From DASPNH01 sp035626675 (lineage in GTDB: Bacteria; Desulfobacterota; Binatia; UBA1149; CAITLU01), in the NCBI GenBank assembly GCA_035626675.1, contig DASPNH010000032.1, positions 1-9,445 on the forward strand: a stretch of DNA of 9,445 nt, read 5' to 3'. Below, piece by piece: positions 1 through 6,602 of the stretch. Under the pieces are notes generated by a model. That model saw nothing but the letters and a program-made list of their open reading frames with translations, searched no databases and had not been told where the DNA came from. Made by a program: the position numbers and the translations under genes. Numbering within the stretch: position 1 is the first letter of the stretch; each line of letters begins with the position of its first letter.

Positions 1-705
1 CAGGTGTTGGGAAAACTCGGGGGCTACAACAAAGGCCGCTCGGTGCCGTTTACCGGCCCTGTGGATCTCAACATCGTGCCATGGGTCGCCGGCGATCTTG
101 GCACCAGCATCGGGATTGCTACCGGCGCCGCGCTCGCGTTCCAGCAGGAAGGATCGGACCGCATCTGCGTGTGCACCTTCGGCGACGGCACGGCCAATCG
201 TGGTGACTTCCACGAGAATCTGAACCTCGCGGCAAGCTGGCGGCTGCCCATCGTCTACGTTTGCCAGCACAACGGCTGGGCGATCTCGCAGCCCGCCGCG
301 GACTATCTGCCCGCCCCCATCGCCAGTCGCGCGGCGGGATACGGCATGCCCGGCTTCGAGGTGGACGGCAACGACGTGGACGCCGTGCGCCAGACAGTGC
401 TCGATGCAACGGCGCGGGCGCGCAAGAGCCAAGGACCCAGCCTCATCGAGGCGCGAACGTGGCGCGCGAAGGGTCACTGGGCCGCGGACCCGCAGGACTA
501 TCGGGTGATGCGCCCGGACACGCCGATGGCGGATCCACTCGTTCGATACGGCGATCGCCTGATCGAACGAGGCGAGGCTTCCGCCAAAGATCTGGAGAGG
601 CTCCGCGACGCCGCCCGAGCCACCGTCACGTCGATGCTCGAGGCGGTGAAGGCGCGACCGGACGTAGGCGAAGCGGAGCTGGGTCTGGACGAGATCCATC
701 CATGA
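1..705 (+). CDS. 2-oxoacid dehydrogenase E1 component, alpha subunit (5' truncated by window edge)
   Basis: The frame is open from base 1, so this is the C-terminal 234 residues of a protein usually about 320-370 aa long. It shows the thiamine diphosphate/Mg binding motif of E1 alpha: GDG at visible residues 61-63, then 26 residues later HNGWAIS (90-96), where most family members have NNGYAIS. The region GHWAADPQDYR (158-168) matches the conserved GH..sDd..YR loop near the active site. E1 alpha pairs with E1 beta to decarboxylate a 2-oxoacid (or cleave acetoin) and pass the acyl group to a lipoyl domain, in the cytoplasm. The stop overlaps the E1 beta start (ATGA), which supports translational coupling. 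The substrate (pyruvate, branched-chain acid or acetoin) cannot be told from the sequence. The H for N change in the NN motif is a family variant that I cannot interpret. Confidence 0.93.
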   Translation, partial: QVLGKLGGYNKGRSVPFTGPVDLNIVPWVAGDLGTSIGIATGAALAFQQEGSDRICVCTFGDGTANRGDFHENLNLAASWRLPIVYVCQHNGWAISQPAADYLPAPIASRAAGYGMPGFEVDGNDVDAVRQTVLDATARARKSQGPSLIEARTWRAKGHWAADPQDYRVMRPDTPMADPLVRYGDRLIERGEASAKDLERLRDAARATVTSMLEAVKARPDVGEAELGLDEIHP

Positions 706-1697
706 GCGTTGAGCCGAGCCGGCGACTGACCCACATGGAGGCGATCATCGAAGCGATCGCGGTCGCCATGCGAGAGGATCCGCGCGTCTTCTACATCGGT
801 CAGGATGTGGGCGCGATGGGCGGATCCATGCAGGGCACCAAAGGTCTGGTGGAAGAATTCGGCCCGACGCGTATTCGCGAGGCGCCGATATCGGAGTCCG
901 CCATGGTGGGCGCCGCAGTGGGCGCGGCGCTCTTCGGCCAGCGGCCCATCGTGGAGGTGAGCTTCGGCGAATTCCTGCCTGCGGCGATGAACCAGCTCAT
1001 CAACCAGGCACCGAACCTCCACTACATGACCGGTGGCACCGCGCGCGTTCCCGTAGTCGTACGAACGCGTGTGGGTGACGGCCCTTACGGCGGACACCCG
1101 CAGGACTACTCCGCCTGGTTCGCCCACGTGCCGGGGTGGAAGGTCGTCATGCCGGCCACGCCGGCGGACGCAAAGGGCATGATGGCCGCAGCGATCCGCG
1201 ACGATGGCCCGGTGCTCTTCTTCGAGGCGATGAGCCTCTCTCACGCCGCCCGTGCGCCCGTGCCTCGCGACGTTTTCGAAACGCCGATCGGCAAGGCGCG
1301 CATCGCACGCGAAGGTCGAGACGTGACGGTGGTTGCGGTGGGTAGCTCGCTTCCGCTTGCCCTGCGCGCCGCCGGCGAGTTGGCTCAAGAGGGCATCGAG
1401 CTGGAGATCCTCGATCTGCGGACGCTCCGTCCGCTCGATCGCGAGGCGATCCTCGCCTCCGTGCGTCGCACGCGGCGCTTGATCACCGTGCACGAGGCCT
1501 GGGTCGCTGGAGGAATCGGCGCGGAGGTGGCAGCCTCTGTGGTGGAAGAAGCGCCCGAGCTGCTGGTCGCGCCCGTCATACGCATCGGCGCCGCGCCGGT
1601 GCCTGTGCCGAGCGGCAAGGTGCGCCCCCACGCGCTGCCCAACGCGCGCCACATCGTCGATGCGGCCCGCCGCGTGATGGCGAGCACGCGGACATGA
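702..1697 (+). CDS. 2-oxoacid dehydrogenase E1 component, beta subunit
   Basis: 331 aa, the usual length for E1 beta. The start ATG at 702 overlaps the E1 alpha stop. Family blocks appear in order: the transketolase-like pyrimidine-binding domain with APISESAMVGAAVG (61-74, Glu65 being the expected cofactor-contacting Glu) and SFGEFLPAAMNQLINQ (87-102); the GGHPQDYSAWFAHVPG block (130-145), whose His132 is in the position of the conserved active-site His of heterotetrameric E1; and a transketolase C-terminal domain with LDLRTLRPLDREAI (237-250) and VHEAW (263-267). It forms an alpha2beta2 thiamine diphosphate enzyme with the upstream product. No clear Shine-Dalgarno is visible inside the upstream gene, so translation probably depends on the ATGA overlap. 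The frame continues open upstream of 702, but that part is the out-of-frame shadow of E1 alpha. Confidence 0.94.
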   Translation: MSVEPSRRLTHMEAIIEAIAVAMREDPRVFYIGQDVGAMGGSMQGTKGLVEEFGPTRIREAPISESAMVGAAVGAALFGQRPIVEVSFGEFLPAAMNQLINQAPNLHYMTGGTARVPVVVRTRVGDGPYGGHPQDYSAWFAHVPGWKVVMPATPADAKGMMAAAIRDDGPVLFFEAMSLSHAARAPVPRDVFETPIGKARIAREGRDVTVVAVGSSLPLALRAAGELAQEGIELEILDLRTLRPLDREAILASVRRTRRLITVHEAWVAGGIGAEVAASVVEEAPELLVAPVIRIGAAPVPVPSGKVRPHALPNARHIVDAARRVMASTRT

Positions 1698-2422
1698 CGG
1701 ACGCGACAGATACGATCAACGGCGTCCCGGTCGCGCGGCGCATACCGCTGCGCGGCATCCAGCGCGTGGTGGCCAGCCGCACCCTCGCGGGCATTCAATC
1801 CACCGCGCATGTCACGGCGATGGCAGAGGTGGATGCCGAGCCGATCCTGGCACACGCCCGCGAGCTGCGCGAGGCGATTCCGGGGCTGACGCTCACGCAC
1901 CTCCTGATCAAGACGGCAGCCGTTTGCCTCCGCAGGCACCCGCGTCTCAACGCGACGATCGAGGAACAAACGGTGATCGAGTACGCCGAGGTGAACGTCG
2001 CCGTAGCGCTCGCACTGCCCTCGGACGATCTCGTGGCGGTGGTGATCAGGCGCGCGGACCAGCGCTCACTTGCCGAGATCGTGACTGGGCTGCAAACGCT
2101 TCATCAGCGAGCGGAGGCCGGCGCTCTATCCGCGGCCGATGTTCAGTGCGCAACGTTCACGCTGAGCAACTACGGCATGCTGCGCACCGTGACCTGGGCG
2201 ACGCCGGTGCTCACCCCCGGACAGGCCGCCGTGCTCGGCATTGGCCGAGCCGCACCGCGGATGGTGGAAGATGAAGCGGATCCCCGAGGTTTCAGTGTGC
2301 GGCGGGTACTCCCGATCTCGCTCACCTACGACCATCGCATCGTGAACGGCGTGCCGGCAGGCCGCTTCCTGGACGATCTGGCGGAGGTGCTTCAGCAACC
2401 GGGCGAGCCGCTCCGCCAATAG
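1694..2422 (+). CDS. Stand-alone E2 acyltransferase catalytic domain, no lipoyl domain
   Basis: 242 aa that align along their whole length with the catalytic (CAT-like) domain of dihydrolipoamide acyltransferases: RRIPLRGIQRVVASRTL (15-31, the usual 'IPLSGMRKAIARRM' opening), EVDAEPIL (45-52), NVAVALALP (101-109), ATFTLSNYGML (153-163) and TYDHRIVNG (211-219). His214 is the expected catalytic His of the DHRxxDG motif. The Asp of that motif is Asn218, a change also found in some active E2p enzymes. A normal E2 is about 400-550 aa with one to three lipoyl domains and a peripheral subunit-binding domain before this point. Both are absent, and there is no room for them because the start overlaps the E1 beta stop by 4 nt. 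The product is therefore an acyltransferase core that needs a lipoyl carrier encoded elsewhere. Confidence 0.9.
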   Translation: MTDATDTINGVPVARRIPLRGIQRVVASRTLAGIQSTAHVTAMAEVDAEPILAHARELREAIPGLTLTHLLIKTAAVCLRRHPRLNATIEEQTVIEYAEVNVAVALALPSDDLVAVVIRRADQRSLAEIVTGLQTLHQRAEAGALSAADVQCATFTLSNYGMLRTVTWATPVLTPGQAAVLGIGRAAPRMVEDEADPRGFSVRRVLPISLTYDHRIVNGVPAGRFLDDLAEVLQQPGEPLRQ

Positions 2423-2448
2423 ACTAACAAAATCACGCTGTGAAACAA

Positions 2449-2454
2449 CGGAGA
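2449..2454 (+). promoter_or_regulatory. Ribosome binding site of the LVIVD gene
   Basis: GGAGAG sits 8 nt before the ATG at 2463. It is one of the few clear Shine-Dalgarno sites in the window and fixes the start of the LVIVD gene. No terminator or obvious promoter lies in the 40-nt gap after the E2 gene, so the gene is probably in the same operon. Confidence 0.7.
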
Positions 2455-2462
2455 GAGCAGCC

Positions 2463-3698
2463 ATGTCCGTGCGACTCGCCTACAACCTGAAACTGCTCGC
2501 GCAGCACACCGCCGGCGGTGCGCCCAACTTGGGCGAAGGCATGGCCATGAAGGTGAAGGATGGCCGGCGCTACATGTACATCGCCCACGAGCATGGGCCG
2601 GCCGCGTTCTCGATTTTCGACGTCACCGAGCCGTCGGAACCGAAGATGCTCTGGCAACTGCCGCTCCCTCACCGCAGAGTGCGCGGCAACTCGCTCGCGA
2701 TGCGCGGCGACATCCTGCTGATGGCGTACCAAGCCTACGATCCAGGCGGCAAGCCCGCGGGCTTCCAGGTCTACGACATTTCGAAGCCGGCCGAGCCGCG
2801 CGAGATCACGTTCTACGACCTGTCAGGCGCAGACAACCACTCGGTCGGCGTGCACTACGTGTCGTTCATGGACGGCCGCTTCGCGCATCTTTGCGCATCC
2901 CATCCGGATTTCGTGCCGAATCACAAGGACGACAACCAGTTCTACATGATCGTGGACCTCGCGAATCCGTCGAAGCCGACCGAGGTCGGGCGCTGGTGGC
3001 TGCCCGGCCAGCGCAAGGGCGACAAGGAGCCGCCGCTGGAGCACCACGTACCGCCTGCGATCCATTTCGGCATGCGCCCGCATCACACGCTCTCCTACCC
3101 CGAGCGGCCGGACCGCGCCTACATCGGCTACATCGACGCCGGGATCGTCATTCTCGACATCGCGGACAAGGCGCATCCGAAGCTGATCAGCCGGCTGGAC
3201 TATCACCCGCCGTTGCCCGGGTTCACGCACACGGTGCTGCCGCTCTTCGACCGCGACCTGCTCGTGGTCACCGACGAAGCCACCGGAGACGAGGGCGTCG
3301 ACTGGCCGAAGCGCTGCTGGATCGTGGACGCGAGCTTCGAAACGAATCCCGTGATCATCTCGAGCTTGCCCACGCCACAGGATTTCGGCAGCCTGCACAA
3401 GGTGGGCGGCCGCATCGGCGCGCACAACATCCACGAGAACGAGCCCGAGCCGGGCAGCGCCAGACTGCAGAACACGGTGGTGTCCACGTGGTTCAGCGCG
3501 GGCCTGCGCGTCTACGACATCGCCGATCCCTTTCGGCCGGAAGAAATCGCGGCCTTCGTGCCGGAGACACCGGCGGGCCAGCGCGGCTGCCGCATCAGCG
3601 ACGTGTTCGTGGACGACCGGTCGATCATCTACGCCGCGGATCGCGCAAAGGGCGGGCTCTACGTGCTGGAGTACCTGGGCAAGAGGCCTCTGAACTAA
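2463..3698 (+). CDS. LVIVD-repeat beta-propeller protein
   Basis: 411 aa, with repeated blade signatures of the form hhhhDhxxPxxP: SIFDVTEPSEP (50-60), QVYDISKPAEP (102-112), MIVDLANPSKP (162-172), VILDIADKAHP (229-239), a degenerate CWIVDASFETNP (285-296) and RVYDIADPFRP (349-359). This is the LVIVD repeat pattern of bacterial propellers. Histidines recur at loop positions: HEHG (42-45), RPHHTL (205-210), GFTHT (253-257) and GAHNIH (319-324). That is reminiscent of metal-site histidines in other propeller enzymes such as the SBP56 family, but this link is an inference. No signal peptide or membrane segment is visible, so it is probably cytoplasmic. Biochemical function is unknown. Its place behind E1-E2 suggests a role with that pathway's substrate or regulation. 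Confidence 0.85.
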   Translation: MSVRLAYNLKLLAQHTAGGAPNLGEGMAMKVKDGRRYMYIAHEHGPAAFSIFDVTEPSEPKMLWQLPLPHRRVRGNSLAMRGDILLMAYQAYDPGGKPAGFQVYDISKPAEPREITFYDLSGADNHSVGVHYVSFMDGRFAHLCASHPDFVPNHKDDNQFYMIVDLANPSKPTEVGRWWLPGQRKGDKEPPLEHHVPPAIHFGMRPHHTLSYPERPDRAYIGYIDAGIVILDIADKAHPKLISRLDYHPPLPGFTHTVLPLFDRDLLVVTDEATGDEGVDWPKRCWIVDASFETNPVIISSLPTPQDFGSLHKVGGRIGAHNIHENEPEPGSARLQNTVVSTWFSAGLRVYDIADPFRPEEIAAFVPETPAGQRGCRISDVFVDDRSIIYAADRAKGGLYVLEYLGKRPLN

Positions 3699-3729
3699 CA
3701 ATCCCTCGGCAGAGCCGGGGGATTGTTAG
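3695..3729. repeat. Long perfect palindrome/hairpin between convergent genes (REP-like or bidirectional terminator)
   Basis: The arms CTAACAATCCC (3695-3705) and GGGATTGTTAG (3719-3729) are perfect 11-bp complements. The stem continues inward through a T-G wobble and four more pairs to an AGA loop, about 16 bp in total. The TAA stop of the LVIVD gene (3696-3698) lies inside the left arm. No T-run follows on either strand, so it is not a textbook intrinsic terminator. It may act as a bidirectional transcript end or mRNA stabiliser, or be one copy of a dispersed palindromic repeat. Confidence 0.7.
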
Positions 3730-3730
3730 T

Positions 3731-3761
3731 GACGCCTGACGGCCAGAAGGCCAACGGCGTC
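3731..3761 (-). terminator. Imperfect hairpin just after the AAA+ gene stop (minus strand)
   Basis: GACGCC (3731-3736) pairs with GGCGTC (3756-3761), and inside them GGCC (3741-3744) pairs with GGCC (3749-3752) around a 4-nt loop. It begins immediately after the stop of the minus-strand AAA+ gene and abuts the palindrome at 3695-3729. There is no T-run, so a terminator role is only suggested by position. Confidence 0.35.
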
Positions 3762-4817
3762 TCAGGCTCGCAGCGCCTGGTAGACCTCCGCGAGAGAGCG
3801 CTTTTCTGCGCCTGCGAACGCCGTTGTTGCGCGGGTCAGCTTCTCGACATCTCCCGCCGCGATTTCCTTCGCAAGCATCTGCGCCTCCGCGGCCGTCAGC
3901 GCGCGCACGTGGAGCCGGGCGAAGCAGCGGCCCGGCCGGATCAGGGCGTCGTCCAGGTCCCCGACATTCGGCAGGTTCGTCGAGAAGACGATCTTCCGGC
4001 CCTGCGAGCGCACGACGCCGTCCGCGATCGTGAGGAAGCGGTGCAGGTGCTCGTTGCCGTCCGAGCGCGGCTTGAGCAGATGGTCCGCGTCCTCGATCAC
4101 GAAAGCGTCCTGGCGGCCGGTGATGAACCTGACGAAGATCTCGTCCGACGCGAGCGCCTTCATGTCACCGGTGTAGAGCGCCTGTGCTGGTTCGCCCTTG
4201 CGCTGTGACATCCCGCCCAGGATGCCCCGGATGAGGCGGCTCTTGCCGGTTCCCGGCGGCCCCTGCAGTACGAGCACCGCTTCCGGCGAATCGAGATAGC
4301 GTTCGATGAAGCTCCGTACGCCGCCGGCGATCTCCGGGTAGGCGCGATCGCGCAGCACATCGTCCGCCATTTCTTCGATCCACGCGCTTTGCAGGCCGTG
4401 CGAGGTCACGAAGGTCCACTCGATGCGGAACATCGGCTCGGTGATGCGGGTGGAACCCGCCTTGTCGAGCAGGCGCTCCCTCGCGGCTTCCGCGCGCGCG
4501 ACGTCGGCCGCCCAGATGTAGAAGCTGCACGAGCAGTAGTCGACCTTGCGGCTTCCGTACCCGACGATGAGCACGCCGTCGCCGTCGAGCAGCAGCTCTT
4601 CGTAGGCGACGCGTTCGGCACGCCAGGCCGGATCGAGCGCGATCCCGTCGAACAGCACGTCGAGCTCGATACGCGCGGCGAAGTGCAGCACCCGGTAGAT
4701 CGGATAGCGCGACACACCCTCGCTCATGGCGCGGGCCATGCGCTGCTCGAGAACCAGGTTCCACAGACTGTGGACCTCCCGGGTCGTGGCGCCGAATTGT
4801 TGCTCGTTCGTCTTCAT
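3762..4817 (-). CDS. AAA+ ATPase (classical AAA family)
   Basis: 351 aa if started at the ATG at 4817. The N-terminal 180 residues are unrecognised. The C-terminal half is a complete AAA module: Walker A GPPGTGKS (186-193), Walker B FVIEDAD (239-245), sensor 1 FSTN (278-281, Asn281) and the arginine-finger region DDALIRPGR (289-297). No transmembrane helix or signal is visible. Such ATPases remodel or unfold protein partners as rings. The partner here may be the product of the SPFH/slipin gene just upstream in transcription. An in-frame ATG at 4853 would add 12 residues but lies in the loop of the upstream terminator hairpin, so 4817 is preferred. Neither start has a recognisable Shine-Dalgarno. 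No space for a separate promoter exists between the terminator and the start, so expression probably relies on read-through. Confidence 0.85.
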   Translation of the reverse strand: MKTNEQQFGATTREVHSLWNLVLEQRMARAMSEGVSRYPIYRVLHFAARIELDVLFDGIALDPAWRAERVAYEELLLDGDGVLIVGYGSRKVDYCSCSFYIWAADVARAEAARERLLDKAGSTRITEPMFRIEWTFVTSHGLQSAWIEEMADDVLRDRAYPEIAGGVRSFIERYLDSPEAVLVLQGPPGTGKSRLIRGILGGMSQRKGEPAQALYTGDMKALASDEIFVRFITGRQDAFVIEDADHLLKPRSDGNEHLHRFLTIADGVVRSQGRKIVFSTNLPNVGDLDDALIRPGRCFARLHVRALTAAEAQMLAKEIAAGDVEKLTRATTAFAGAEKRSLAEVYQALRA

Positions 4818-4832
4818 GTTCGTGTCTATTCG

Positions 4833-4862
4833 AAAAAACCCGACCGGAATCATCCGGTCGGG
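4833..4862 (-). terminator. Rho-independent terminator after the slipin gene
   Basis: Read on the minus strand, CCCGACCGGA (4862-4853) is followed by a TGAT loop and the perfect complement TCCGGTCGGG (4848-4839), then six T (4838-4833). This 10-bp GC-rich stem with a U-tract is a textbook intrinsic terminator. It starts 3 nt after the slipin stop and ends 15 nt before the AAA+ start, so it may act as an attenuator between the two genes. Confidence 0.92.
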
Positions 4863-4865
4863 GGT

Positions 4866-6014
4866 TCAACGGATCTTCACCAGATCCTTCAGTACCGCGT
4901 CGAGGCCACCGAACACCGAGATCTTGTCGATCTTCTCGGTGACCTTTTCCAGCGTCTCCAGCTCCTTCAGCCGCAGCGCGGTCGGGTTGTCTTCCATCAC
5001 CCGGGCGGTGTTCAGGAGCGACCGCGTTGCCGCGGTTTCCTCACGCCGGCGGATCACGTTCGCCAGCGCCGCCTTTTCGGCTTCCACCACCTTCGCCAGG
5101 ATGGTCTTCATTTCACCCGGCAGGATGATGTCCTTTACGCCGACCGAGTCCACTTCCAGACCGAAGCCTTCCACGCGGCGCTTGATGTGCTCCGCCACGA
5201 CCTGGTCAACCTGCACCTTGTTCTCCAGCAGCTCGTCCAGGGTGCGGGTGCCGATCGCAGCGCGCAGACCGAACTGGAGCTCCTTGTACAGGTAGTCCAC
5301 CGGCTTGGCCTGCTTCGCGAAGGCCACGCGCACGTCGGTCACGCGGTAGCCTGCGTTCAGGTTCACGCGCAGCGGGACCTTGTCCTTGGTCAGGATTTCC
5401 TGACCCGCCACTTCGATCACCTGCAGGCGCAGGTCCACGAACTCGACGCGCACGTCGCGGCCGAAACGGAAGTACGCTCGCAGACCGGCATCGAGCACGT
5501 CAACCAGCTTGCCGTCGACGTACAGGACACCCGCGTGGAACTGCGGCACCTGCACGGCGCATACGCCCTCTGCGCCCTTCACCTGCGCCTTGAAGCCGGT
5601 ACCGGTGAAGGCAACCAGCTGCGGCACGAGCTTGGGGTCGACCTCGAAGTCGTTCGCGATGTCGATGCGCTCGAAGCGAAGATCGATGTAGCCCTTGAAG
5701 TACAGGCGGCGGGTGTTCGGCGCCAGCACTTCGGCCAGCACGCCGTTTTCGAAGCGCAGGCCGACTTCCGTCGGGCCCAGCGCCACGACGTGGAACTCAC
5801 GCTCCACGATCGCCGGCTCCGCCTTCACCAGGAATTCCGCCAGGCGGTGCTCGAAGCGCGGCTCGGCGAGCGCGAACTTCTCCGCGGTCAACCGGCGCAG
5901 CGGGTCGAAGCGGATGTGCTCGCCCGGGCCCAGCACGTCGACGAAGTCGCCGCGTTCGAACAGCAGCGCGCGCTCGTCCTTCTTCACGTGAAACTTCCGA
6001 AACAGCATCATCAT
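4866..6014 (-). CDS. SPFH-domain (slipin/stomatin-like) protein
   Basis: 382 aa from the first of three consecutive ATGs (6014, 6011, 6008). GGGAG at 6019-6023 sits 4, 7 or 10 nt upstream of these. The SPFH core and its coiled-coil end are clear: DKVPLRVNLNAGYRV (211-225), FGLEVDSVGVKDIILPGEM (284-302), EAEKAALANVIRRREETAAT (311-330) and LRLKELETLEKV (348-359). SPFH proteins oligomerise on membranes and scaffold proteases or AAA partners. This one lacks the usual N-terminal membrane helix and instead carries three related strand-rich repeats (around residues 14-33, 83-100 and 161-177). The frame stays open upstream to an ATG at 6242, which has a strong Shine-Dalgarno-like GGGAGGGG. The extra 76 residues are Arg/Ala-rich with no family likeness, so I reject that start. 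Confidence 0.88.
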   Translation of the reverse strand: MMMLFRKFHVKKDERALLFERGDFVDVLGPGEHIRFDPLRRLTAEKFALAEPRFEHRLAEFLVKAEPAIVEREFHVVALGPTEVGLRFENGVLAEVLAPNTRRLYFKGYIDLRFERIDIANDFEVDPKLVPQLVAFTGTGFKAQVKGAEGVCAVQVPQFHAGVLYVDGKLVDVLDAGLRAYFRFGRDVRVEFVDLRLQVIEVAGQEILTKDKVPLRVNLNAGYRVTDVRVAFAKQAKPVDYLYKELQFGLRAAIGTRTLDELLENKVQVDQVVAEHIKRRVEGFGLEVDSVGVKDIILPGEMKTILAKVVEAEKAALANVIRRREETAATRSLLNTARVMEDNPTALRLKELETLEKVTEKIDKISVFGGLDAVLKDLVKIR

Positions 6015-6283
6015 CGTTCTCCCAATCGAACAACCGTAAGAAACGGGAATGCGGCCTTCCGAACACCCGGCGGGCTCCGCCGCGCGCGCGGGGGAAGACA
6101 GCCGCGCCTTGCGCGCCGCCCCGCACGGTGTTACTCGCGCGGAGTGAAAAGCGCGCTCGGCTGTTGCCGCCTCGCCCGCGAGCGCTGCACGGCGCTCTCG
6201 GCCTGGCGCCCGGTGCCTGCGCGGCGATGCTCTGCCGCGCATGCTGAAGCCCCTCCCGGTACTGCGTTATTGCCAACAGCCAA
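6015..6283. other. Intergenic region between slipin gene and tRNA array
   Basis: About 270 nt of very GC-rich sequence. I see the slipin ribosome binding site (6019-6023) at one end and a short hairpin overlapping the Thr tRNA 3' end at the other (CCAAC/GTTGG, 6274-6290 region). I find no convincing promoter, terminator or gene. The slipin promoter must lie here or transcription must come through the tRNA array. Confidence 0.5.
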
Positions 6284-6354
6284 AGTTGGAGCGGGAGTCG
6301 AACCCGCGACCGATCGGTTACCAGCCGATTGCTCTACCCATCTGAGCTATCCAT
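6284..6354 (-). tRNA. tRNA-Thr(GGT)-like, acceptor stem incomplete (likely pseudo-tRNA)
   Basis: The D arm, anticodon arm (loop CTGGTAA, anticodon GGT at 6320-6322, stem ATCGG/CCGAT) and T arm (GCGGG TTCGACT CCCGC) are all sound. Only four acceptor pairs form (TGGA/TCCA). The 5' strand is cut short because the CCA tail of the preceding tRNA ends at 6355, directly abutting this gene. No CCA follows the 3' end. It looks like a Thr tRNA whose acceptor stem has been eroded or overrun, so function is doubtful. Confidence 0.7.
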
Positions 6355-6431
6355 TGGTGGCGAGTACGGGAATCGAACCCGTGCCTCGGTCACGAACAGG
6401 TGGCCGTGCTCTGCCGCTGAGCTAACTCGCC
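6355..6431 (-). tRNA. tRNA of uncertain identity with enlarged anticodon arm (GTT in loop)
   Basis: The acceptor stem GGCGAGT/ACTCGCC is perfect, the D arm GCTC/GAGC and T arm ACGGG TTCGATT CCCGT are normal, and the ACCA end is encoded (6358-6355). The anticodon arm is abnormal. Twenty nt stand where 17 are expected, and the best fold is a stem with one C-A mismatch around a 6- to 8-nt loop containing CTGTTC. If GTT (6395-6397) is the anticodon, it would be Asn-like but with C instead of a purine at position 37. The two extra bases could make an 8-nt loop. Amino acid identity cannot be assigned. Confidence 0.75.
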
Positions 6432-6602
6432 CAACCAAACATCCGCCGCTCCCGCGCCGCGGTACGCGCCCGGCCGATATTTCAGGCGGAGGCGTGCCAG
6501 GGAGGACTCACGAGCCTCGCCCGCTGCGTAATCGCGTTCACGACGAATTCCGTGTCTCGCGGCTGCCGGCGCCGCGAAGGTATATGGGATGTGGCAAAGC
6601 GC
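6432..6602. other. 171-nt spacer inside the tRNA array
   Basis: No tRNA cloverleaf can be built here with confidence. On the minus strand there are fragments that resemble tRNA arms: a D-arm-like CGGC/GCCG hairpin with a GG-containing loop, and a T-arm-like GAGG/CCTC element with a loop two bases too long. It may hold a decayed tRNA. The left copy of the 14-bp inverted repeat (6585-6598) lies at its right end. Confidence 0.4.
6585..6598 (+). repeat. 14-bp inverted repeat, left copy
   Basis: TGGGATGTGGCAAA here is the exact reverse complement of 7165-7178. It lies 4 nt outside the 3' end of tRNA-Asn. The two copies bracket the seven closely packed central tRNA genes. Confidence 0.75.

Noticed and set aside
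2823..3701. Long minus-strand frame opposite the LVIVD gene
   Set aside because: Low-complexity Arg/Val/Ala/His-rich product, antisense to a gene with clear repeats and ribosome binding site.
4818..4853. Upstream ATG for the AAA+ gene adding MIPVGFFRIDTN
   Set aside because: The codons read through the terminator hairpin and U-tract, and there is no ribosome binding site. The sequence is explained by the terminator.
6015..6242. 76-residue N-terminal extension of the slipin protein from an ATG with a strong Shine-Dalgarno-like sequence
   Set aside because: The extension is Arg/Ala-rich with no family likeness, and a good start with GGGAG exists at 6014/6011.
4389..6425. Very long open frame (678 codons) on the plus strand across the slipin and AAA+ genes
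   Set aside because: It is antisense to two genes with clear family motifs, and its product is rich in His, Gln, Arg and Val with no domain. Such frames are typical shadows in GC-rich genes.
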